Of a stretch of DNA of 64,000 nucleotides, positions 56,490 through 64,000 are shown piece after piece. The notes beneath the pieces were generated by a model. That model was given only the letters and a program-made list of their open reading frames with translations. It did not search any database and was not told where the DNA came from. The stretch covers positions 1-64,000 of the forward strand of contig JAAVTG010001037.1 of assembly GCA_011947345.1 (NCBI GenBank), in the 5' to 3' direction. The position numbers and the translations under genes were made by a program. Source of the stretch: Phytophthora quininea (lineage: Eukaryota; Oomycota; Peronosporomycetes; Peronosporales; Peronosporaceae). Numbering within the stretch: position 1 is the first letter of the stretch; every line of letters begins with the position of its first letter.

Positions 56490-56830
56490 CCTCTCTTCCC
56501 TGCGGCTGAGAGACCTAACCAATAGCACCGTCGGCGCACTGTTTCAAACAACTACACCACCGGCCCGGACGCAGGAACAGCGACAAACAGAATCGTAGTT
56601 AGACTCGGGCAACGGAGTCTCGCGCTTCGGCTTTGCGGCACGCTTGGGGCGAGAGACGCCACCTGGATGGAAGAGATTGCAAACGTCTCGAGGACTCGTG
56701 CACGCGCTACTACGCGGCAGAATTTGCTTCTTGCTGCGTGAGGTGGCAACGCCGACTTGTCTTCTACCAGCGCATTCTGCTGGGAAGGCCTGACGTATCG
56801 AGAGTTGTCAGCTAAGCGGCAGGCGGGTCA

Positions 56831-56895
56831 TGGTGTGGTGTGGTGTGGTGTGGTGTGGTGTGGTGTGGTGTGGTGTGGTGTGGTGTGGTGTGGTG
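56831..56895 (+). repeat. (TGGTG)13 microsatellite, unit 1
   Basis: Thirteen perfect TGGTG copies, ending in TATGG. Confidence 0.95.
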
Positions 56896-56963
56896 TATGG
56901 CGGCGACGCGGAAGCAAGTGCGTGGCTCAGATCGCGTTTTTGTCGGCGAACACGAGCAAAGTT

Positions 56964-57034
56964 GCGCCGTCGGGGAATCGAACCCCGACCTCATCCTTGG
57001 AAGGGATGAATCCTAACCATTAGACCAACGGTGC
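56964..57034 (-). tRNA. tRNA-Gly (anticodon TCC), unit 1
   Basis: 71 nt cloverleaf. Anticodon stem CATCC/GGATG, loop CTTCCAA, so anticodon UCC. D and T arms are identical to the CCC gene. The acceptor pairs GCACCGT with ACGGCGC, leaving an A3-C70 mismatch. Discriminator A. No TTTT within about 70 nt downstream. Confidence 0.88.
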
Positions 57035-57819
57035 ACACGGCTTTGCAACACACCACGCAAAAATCACACCGCCACGACACTGCCACCACCACTCGCTGCA
57101 ACCCACCAGCCTCCTACCCAACACACGTTACGCGTATCATCTAATGGTTGCTTCCTGCTGTCCCGCAGTCCGTTGCGTTCGCACAGAGTAGCGCGAGAAG
57201 CACGCACGAAACCACACAGCTACAACACAAGCAGTACCTGTCGTCATCCAGAGCGACTCCATCTGTCGAGAGCGACGTCATATCTAGAGAGCGACGTCAT
57301 TTCTCGAGGGCGATGCCATCCGTGCCCGCCGGAGCTATACAGAAGTGGTTGTCACGTTGCCTGTTATACTCTCGAACCACGCTGCAGCTTCCACACGGAT
57401 GCCTTCCATCCCATACAGGAAACACCGAACAAGACACTGCACTTCACACGGTCCTAGTGCTCCTGGGATCGTTGGTGGAACAAGAACAAACCCACGCGCA
57501 TGAACACAAACAAACAAAGCTATGCACGCGACTAGACAGCTAGAAAGCCACGATAGCGTTACTGTCTAGCCCATTTATTGAAACCGTGAGGCGAATAGTC
57601 GGAGCGGTCGCTTCGAAACACACGTCTTTTCGGCGGCTGGAATGGATGCTCGTGATGCAACGCAGGCGTTACAGCGCGGAAGGACAACACGGAATAGCCT
57701 GTGCATCTCGTAGAGTGACGAGAGGCCATGTGGGATGACGTGAGCGAATTTGACAAAAGGTGCCTATGTGGCTTCTGCGACCGAGCAGGTCGACCAGGTC
57801 ACAAGGCATAATAAGGCGT

Positions 57820-57890
57820 GCGCCGCCGGGGAATCGAACCCCGACCTCATCCGTGGGAGGGATGAATCCTAACCATTAGACCAACGGCGC
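57820..57890 (-). tRNA. tRNA-Gly (anticodon CCC), unit 1
   Basis: Same 71 nt sequence as the gene at 55441-55511 but on the minus strand; fully paired acceptor, loop CTCCCAC, discriminator A. Confidence 0.95.
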
Positions 57891-58455
57891 GCCAGAGAAT
57901 TCCAATGTTTGCCCAAATCGACCCCCAAGGGCTCGGGAATTTGCCTTCTCCACACACCTCACCACGCCGCCACAGAAAGCTCCCGCAGGGCCCACTCCGC
58001 CGCACACGCTTCCTCGATCGGAGAGCGCCCAGTGGCTTGGGCGGAGCGTTCCATCTTCATCGACAACTGCGGTAGGCGCCACAGCGCACGAATCGATTGC
58101 AGCGTGACATCTGTCCTCTCTTCCCTGCGGCTGAGAGACCTAACCAATAGCACCGTTGGCGCACTGTTTCAAACAACTACACCACCGGCCCGGACGCAGG
58201 AACAGCGACAAACAGAATCGTAGTTAGACTCGGGCAACGGAGTCTCGCGCTTCGGCTTTGCGGCACGCTTGGGGCGAGAGACGCCACCTGGATGGAAGAG
58301 ATTGCAAACGTCTCGAGGACTCGTGCACGCGCTACTACGCGGCAGAATTTGCTTCTTGCTGCGTGAGGTGGCAACGCCGACTTGTCTTCTACCAGCGCAT
58401 TCTGCTGGGAAGGCCTGACGTATCGAGAGTTGTCAGCTAAGCGGCAGGCGGGTCA

Positions 58456-58520
58456 TGGTGTGGTGTGGTGTGGTGTGGTGTGGTGTGGTGTGGTGTGGTG
58501 TGGTGTGGTGTGGTGTGGTG
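58456..58520 (+). repeat. (TGGTG)13 microsatellite, unit 2
   Basis: Thirteen perfect TGGTG copies. Confidence 0.95.
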
Positions 58521-58588
58521 TATGGCGGCGACGCGGAAGCAAGTGCGTGGCTCAGATCGCGTTTTTGTCGGCGAACACGAGCAAAGTT

Positions 58589-58659
58589 GCGCCGTCGGGG
58601 AATCGAACCCCGACCTCATCCTTGGAAGGGATGAATCCTAACCATTAGACCAACGGTGC
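58589..58659 (-). tRNA. tRNA-Gly (anticodon TCC), unit 2
   Basis: Identical to the unit 1 UCC gene, with the same A3-C70 acceptor mismatch. Confidence 0.88.
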
Positions 58660-59444
58660 ACACGGCTTTGCAACACACCACGCAAAAATCACACCGCCAC
58701 GACACTGCCACCACCACTCGCTGCAACCCACCAGCCTCCTACCCAACACACGTTACGCGTATCATCTAATGGTTGCTTCCTGCTGTCCCGCAGTCCGTTG
58801 CGTTCGCACAGAGTAGCGCGAGAAGCACGCACGAAACCACACAGCTACAACACAAGCAGTACCTGTCGTCATCCAGAGCGACTCCATCTGTCGAGAGCGA
58901 CGTCATATCTAGAGAGCGACGTCATTTCTCGAGGGCGATGCCATCCGTGCCCGCCGGAGCTATACAGAAGTGGTTGTCACGTTGCCTGTTATACTCTCGA
59001 ACCACGCTGCAGCTTCCACACGGATGCCTTCCATCCCATACAGGAAACACCGAACAAGACACTGCACTTCACACGGTCCTAGTGCTCCTGGGATCGTTGG
59101 TGGAACAAGAACAAACCCACGCGCATGAACACAAACAAACAAAGCTATGCACGCGACTAGACAGCTAGAAAGCCACGATAGCGTTACTGTCTAGCCCATT
59201 TATTGAAACCGTGAGGCGAATAGTCGGAGCGGTCGCTTCGAAACACACGTCTTTTCGGCGGCTGGAATGGATGCTCGTGATGCAACGCAGGCGTTACAGC
59301 GCGGAAGGACAACACGGAATAGCCTGTGCATCTCGTAGAGTGACGAGAGGCCATGTGGGATGACGTGAGCGAATTTGACAAAAGGTGCCTATGTGGCTTC
59401 TGCGACCGAGCAGGTCGACCAGGTCACAAGGCATAATAAGGCGT

Positions 59445-59515
59445 GCGCCGCCGGGGAATCGAACCCCGACCTCATCCGTGGGAGGGATGAATCCTAACCA
59501 TTAGACCAACGGCGC
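59445..59515 (-). tRNA. tRNA-Gly (anticodon CCC), unit 2
   Basis: Identical to the unit 1 CCC gene. Confidence 0.95.
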
Positions 59516-60080
59516 GCCAGAGAATTCCAATGTTTGCCCAAATCGACCCCCAAGGGCTCGGGAATTTGCCTTCTCCACACACCTCACCACGCCGCCACAG
59601 AAAGCTCCCGCAGGGCCCACTCCGCCGCACACGCTTCCTCGATCGGAGAGCGCCCAGTGGCTTGGGCGGAGCGTTCCATCTTCATCGACAACTGCGGTAG
59701 GCGCCACAGCGCACGAATCGATTGCAGCGTGACATCTGTCCTCTCTTCCCTGCGGCTGAGAGACCTAACCAATAGCACCGTTGGCGCACTGTTTCAAACA
59801 ACTACACCACCGGCCCGGACGCAGGAACAGCGACAAACAGAATCGTAGTTAGACTCGGGCAACGGAGTCTCGCGCTTCGGCTTTGCGGCACGCTTGGGGC
59901 GAGAGACGCCACCTGGATGGAAGAGATTGCAAACGTCTCGAGGACTCGTGCACGCGCTACTACGCGGCAGAATTTGCTTCTTGCTGCGTGAGGTGGCAAC
60001 GCCGACTTGTCTTCTACCAGCGCATTCTGCTGGGAAGGCCTGACGTATCGAGAGTTGTCAGCTAAGCGGCAGGCGGGTCA

Positions 60081-60130
60081 TGGTGTGGTGTGGTGTGGTG
60101 TGGTGTGGTGTGGTGTGGTGTGGTGTGGTG
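60081..60130 (+). repeat. (TGGTG)10 microsatellite, unit 3
   Basis: Ten perfect TGGTG copies; accounts for the 15 bp shorter unit. Confidence 0.95.
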
Positions 60131-60198
60131 TATGGCGGCGACGCGGAAGCAAGTGCGTGGCTCAGATCGCGTTTTTGTCGGCGAACACGAGCAAAGTT

Positions 60199-60269
60199 GC
60201 GCCGTCGGGGAATCGAACCCCGACCTCATCCTTGGAAGGGATGAATCCTAACCATTAGACCAACGGTGC
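60199..60269 (-). tRNA. tRNA-Gly (anticodon TCC), unit 3
   Basis: Identical to the unit 1 UCC gene, with the A3-C70 mismatch. Confidence 0.88.
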
Positions 60270-61054
60270 ACACGGCTTTGCAACACACCACGCAAAAATC
60301 ACACCGCCACGACACTGCCACCACCACTCGCTGCAACCCACCAGCCTCCTACCCAACACACGTTACGCGTATCATCTAATGGTTGCTTCCTGCTGTCCCG
60401 CAGTCCGTTGCGTTCGCACAGAGTAGCGCGAGAAGCACGCACGAAACCACACAGCTACAACACAAGCAGTACCTGTCGTCATCCAGAGCGACTCCATCTG
60501 TCGAGAGCGACGTCATATCTAGAGAGCGACGTCATTTCTCGAGGGCGATGCCATCCGTGCCCGCCGGAGCTATACAGAAGTGGTTGTCACGTTGCCTGTT
60601 ATACTCTCGAACCACGCTGCAGCTTCCACACGGATGCCTTCCATCCCATACAGGAAACACCGAACAAGACACTGCACTTCACACGGTCCTAGTGCTCCTG
60701 GGATCGTTGGTGGAACAAGAACAAACCCACGCGCATGCACACAAACAAACAAAGCTATGCACGCGACTAGACAGCTAGAAAGCCACGATAGCGTTACTGT
60801 CTAGCCCATTTATTGAAACCGTGAGGCGAATAGTCGGAGCGGTCGCTTCGAAACACACGTCTTTTCGGCGGCTGGAATGGATGCTCGTGATGCAACGCAG
60901 GCGTTACAGCGCGGAAGGACAACACGGAATAGCCTGTGCATCTCGTAGAGTGACGAGAGGCCATGTGGGATGACGTGAGCGAATTTGACAAAAGGTGCCT
61001 ATGTGGCTTCTGCGACCGAGCAGGTCGACCAGGTCACAAGGCATAATAAGGCGT

Positions 61055-61125
61055 GCGCCGCCGGGGAATCGAACCCCGACCTCATCCGTGGGAGGGATGA
61101 ATCCTAACCATTAGACCAACGGCGC
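61055..61125 (-). tRNA. tRNA-Gly (anticodon CCC), unit 3
   Basis: Identical to the unit 1 CCC gene. Confidence 0.95.
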
Positions 61126-61690
61126 GCCAGAGAATTCCAATGTTTGCCCAAATCGACCCCCAAGGGCTCGGGAATTTGCCTTCTCCACACACCTCACCAC
61201 GCCGCCACAGAAAGCTCCCGCAGGGCCCACTCCGCCGCACACGCTTCCTCGATCGGAGAGCGCCCAGTGGCTTGGGCGGAGCGTTCCATCTTCATCGACA
61301 ACTGCGGTAGGCGCCACAGCGCACGAATCGATTGCAGCGTGACATCTGTCCTCTCTTCCCTGCGGCTGAGAGACCTAACCAATAGCACCGTTGGCGCACT
61401 GTTTCAAACAACTACACCACCGGCCCGGACGCAGGAACAGCGACAAACAGAATCGTAGTTAGACTCGGGCAACGGAGTCTCGCGCTTCGGCTTTGCGGCA
61501 CGCTTGGGGCGAGAGACGCCACCTGGATGGAAGAGATTGCAAACGTCTCGAGGACTCGTGCACGCGCTACTACGCGGCAGAATTTGCTTCTTGCTGCGTG
61601 AGGTGGCAACGCCGACTTGTCTTCTACCAGCGCATTCTGCTGGGAAGGCCTGACGTATCGAGAGTTGTCAGCTAAGCGGCAGGCGGGTCA

Positions 61691-61735
61691 TGGTGTGGTG
61701 TGGTGTGGTGTGGTGTGGTGTGGTGTGGTGTGGTG
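61691..61735 (+). repeat. (TGGTG)9 microsatellite, unit 4
   Basis: Nine perfect TGGTG copies. Confidence 0.95.
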
Positions 61736-61803
61736 TATGGCGGCGACGCGGAAGCAAGTGCGTGGCTCAGATCGCGTTTTTGTCGGCGAACACGAGCAAA
61801 GTT

Positions 61804-61874
61804 GCGCCGTCGGGGAATCGAACCCCGACCTCATCCTTGGAAGGGATGAATCCTAACCATTAGACCAACGGTGC
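61804..61874 (-). tRNA. tRNA-Gly (anticodon TCC), unit 4
   Basis: Identical to the unit 1 UCC gene, with the A3-C70 mismatch. Confidence 0.88.
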
Positions 61875-62660
61875 ACACGGCTTTGCAACACACCACGCAA
61901 AAATCACACCGCCACGACACTGCCACCACCACTCGCTGCAACCCACCAGCCTCCTACCCAACACACGTTACGCGTATCATCTAATGGTTGCTTCCTGCTG
62001 TCCCGCAGTCCGTTGCGTTCGCACAGAGTAGCGCGAGAAGCACGCACGAAACCACACAGCTACAACACAAGCAGTACCTGTCGTCATCCAGAGCGACGCC
62101 ATCTGTCGAGAGCGACGTCATATCTAGAGAGCGACGTCATTTCTCGAGGGCGATGCCATCCGTGCCCGCCGGAGCTATACAGAAGTGGTTGTCACGTTGC
62201 CTGTTATACTCTCGAACCACGCTGCAGCTTCCACACGGATGCCTTCCATCCCATACAGGAAACACCGAACAAGACACTGCACTTCACACGGTCCTAGTGC
62301 TCCTGGGGATCGTTGGTGGAACAAGAACAAACCCACGCGCATGCACACAAACAAACAAAGCTATGCACGCGACTAGACAGCTAGAAAGCCACGATAGCGT
62401 TACTGTCTAGCCCATTTATTGAAACCGTGAGGCGAATAGTCGGAGCGGTCGCTTCGAAACACACGTCTTTTCGGCGGCTGGAATGGATGCTCGTGATGCA
62501 ACGCAGGCGTTACAGCGCGGAAGGACAACACGGAATAGCCTGTGCATCTCGTAGAGTGACGAGAGGCCATGTGGGATGACGTGAGCGAATTTGACAAAAG
62601 GTGCCTATGTGGCTTCTGCGACCGAGCAGGTCGACCAGGTCACAAGGCATAATAAGGCGT

Positions 62661-62731
62661 GCGCCGCCGGGGAATCGAACCCCGACCTCATCCGTGGGAG
62701 GGATGAATCCTAACCATTAGACCAACGGCGC
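62661..62731 (-). tRNA. tRNA-Gly (anticodon CCC), unit 4
   Basis: Identical to the unit 1 CCC gene. Confidence 0.95.
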
Positions 62732-63295
62732 GCCAGAGAATTCCAATGTTTGCCCAAATCGACCCCCAAGGGCTCGGGAATTTGCCTTCTCCACACACCT
62801 CACCACGCCGCCACAGAAAGCTCCCGCAGGGCCCACTCCGCCGCACACGCTTCCTCGATCGGAGAGCGCCCAGTGGCTTGGGCGGAGCGTTCCATCTTCA
62901 TCGACAACTGCGGTAGGCGCCACAGCGCACGAATCGATTGCAGCGTGACATCTGTCCTCTCTTCCCTGCGGCTGAGAGACCTAACCAATAGCACCGTTGG
63001 CGCACTGTTTCAAACAACTACACCACCGGCCCGGACGCAGGAACAGCGACAAACAGAATCGTAGTTAGACTCGGGCAACGGAGTCTCGCGCTTCGGCTTG
63101 CGGCACGCTTGGGGCGAGAGACGCCACCTGGATGGAAGAGATTGCAAACGTCTCGAGGACTCGTGCACGCGCTACTACGCGGCAGAATTTGCTTCTTGCT
63201 GCGTGAGGTGGCAACGCCGACTTGTCTTCTACCAGCGCATTCTGCTGGGAAGGCCTGACGTATCGAGAGTTGTCAGCTAAGCGGCAGGCGGGTCA

Positions 63296-63335
63296 TGGTG
63301 TGGTGTGGTGTGGTGTGGTGTGGTGTGGTGTGGTG
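63296..63335 (+). repeat. (TGGTG)8 microsatellite, unit 5
   Basis: Eight perfect TGGTG copies. Confidence 0.95.
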
Positions 63336-63403
63336 TATGGCGGCGACGCGGAAGCAAGTGCGTGGCTCAGATCGCGTTTTTGTCGGCGAACACGAGCAAA
63401 GTT

Positions 63404-63474
63404 GCGCCGTCGGGGAATCGAACCCCGACCTCATCCTTGGAAGGGATGAATCCTAACCATTAGACCAACGGTGC
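63404..63474 (-). tRNA. tRNA-Gly (anticodon TCC), unit 5
   Basis: Identical to the unit 1 UCC gene. The CCC gene of this unit would lie just beyond the window. Confidence 0.88.
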
Positions 63475-64000
63475 ACACGGCTTTGCAACACACCACGCAA
63501 AAATCACACCGCCACGACACTGCCACCACCACTCGCTGCAACCCACCAGCCTCCTACCCAACACACGTTACGCGTATCATCTAATGGTTGCTTCCTGCTG
63601 TCCCGCAGTCCGTTGCGTTCGCACAGAGTAGCGCGAGAAGCACGCACGAAACCACACAGCTACAACACAAGCAGTACCTGTCGTCATCCAGAGCGACGCC
63701 ATCTGTCGAGAGCGACGTCATATCTAGAGAGCGACGTCATTTCTCGAGGGCGATGCCATCCGTGCCCGCCGGAGCTATACAGAAGTGGTTGTCACGTTGC
63801 CTGTTATACTCTCGAACCACGCTGCAGCTTCCACACGGATGCCTTCCATCCCATACAGGAAACACCGAACAAGACACTGCACTTCACACGGTCCTAGTGC
63901 TCCTGGGGATCGTTGGTGGAACAAGAACAAACCCACGCGCATGCACACAAACAAACAAAGCTATGCACGCGACTAGACAGCTAGAAAGCCACGATAGCGT

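Larger units (their letters stand above)
56490..64000 (-). repeat. Tandem tRNA-Gly array, about 1.6 kb units
   Basis: Units begin at 56490, 58115, 59740, 61350 and 62956, with lengths 1625, 1625, 1610 and 1606; the fifth runs off the window. Units differ by only a few bases apart from the TGGTG tract. Each holds, left to right, the (TGGTG)n tract, tRNA-Gly(UCC) and tRNA-Gly(CCC), both on the minus strand. The many short ORFs repeat identically in every unit and have no protein-like features, so I do not annotate them. Diagnostic variants: CACCGTC in unit 1 against CACCGTT later; CATGAACAC in units 1-2 against CATGCACAC in 3-5; GCGACGCC and one extra G in CTCCTGGGG in units 4-5. Confidence 0.95.

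Noticed and set aside
57338..57400. Additional tRNA or SINE inside each unit, from a GGTTCGAGAGT sequence on the minus strand
   Set aside because: Only the first half of a B box is present and no cloverleaf can be drawn around it.
56831..63335. TGGTG tracts as telomeric repeat
   Set aside because: The unit TGGTG is internal to each 1.6 kb repeat and is not the oomycete telomere repeat TTTAGGG.
55083..64000. Many repeated ORFs of 60-140 residues on both strands in the array
   Set aside because: They recur identically in every unit, overlap in all frames, run through tRNA genes and the TGGTG tract, and show no protein-like motifs.
55083..64000. CRISPR array or rDNA repeat
   Set aside because: Units are 1.6 kb with tRNA genes and eukaryotic context; no short repeat-spacer pattern and no 5S, 18S or 28S sequence was recognised.

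Overview
The window looks like nuclear DNA of a plant-pathogenic oomycete, most likely Phytophthora. It carries two genes with the secreted RxLR-EER effector layout, short 53-71 bp GT-AG introns, initiator elements of the oomycete Inr+FPR type, WRKY19-like Cys/His repeats and a dense mixture of decayed transposons. Species cannot be fixed from sequence alone. Starts are given at ATG codons; many apparent longer reading frames begin only at TTG or GTG.

Layout. 1-1355: decayed ankyrin-repeat gene. 1558-4399: five members of a small secreted four-cysteine family (beta/gamma-crystallin-like by my reading). 4565-14641: conserved genes (alpha/beta-hydrolase-fold protein, mitochondrial TPR protein, and a 7.4 kb DNAJC13/RME-8-type gene with no visible J domain). 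15590-16504: two more members of the secreted family, convergent. 16562-18890: membrane-protein fragment, second ankyrin remnant, unrecognised fragment. 19410-19850: RxLR effector. 20199-31190: duplicated host segment (tRNA-derived SINE-like head, 73 nt hairpin, F-box-like coding) broken by three LINE retrotransposons, one nested inside another. 32065-32537: second RxLR effector. 32946-33640: second copy of the SINE/hairpin/F-box segment. 34417-35785: second copy of the first ankyrin pseudogene. 35873-36136: secreted Gly/Tyr/Trp-rich protein. 37297-41115: four-exon P5A-type ATPase. 41895-54869: transposon graveyard with PIF/Harbinger, Ty3/gypsy, MULE, pogo and hAT remnants. 55083-64000: tRNA-Gly array with about 1.6 kb units, each holding one UCC and one CCC glycine tRNA gene, preceded by an inverted partial unit.

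A striking feature of the conserved genes is that almost every reading-frame break is one base missing from a short homopolymer. Adding one base to the P5A ATPase gives an exact open frame of 1,207 codons over four exons. These breaks are therefore more likely assembly under-calls than gene death, and the same caveat applies to the effector and secreted-family genes.

Functionally the window mixes three layers: housekeeping genes (endosomal RME-8-like, ER P5A ATPase, mitochondrial proteins), secreted/effector genes next to repeats, and an expanded tRNA-Gly array.
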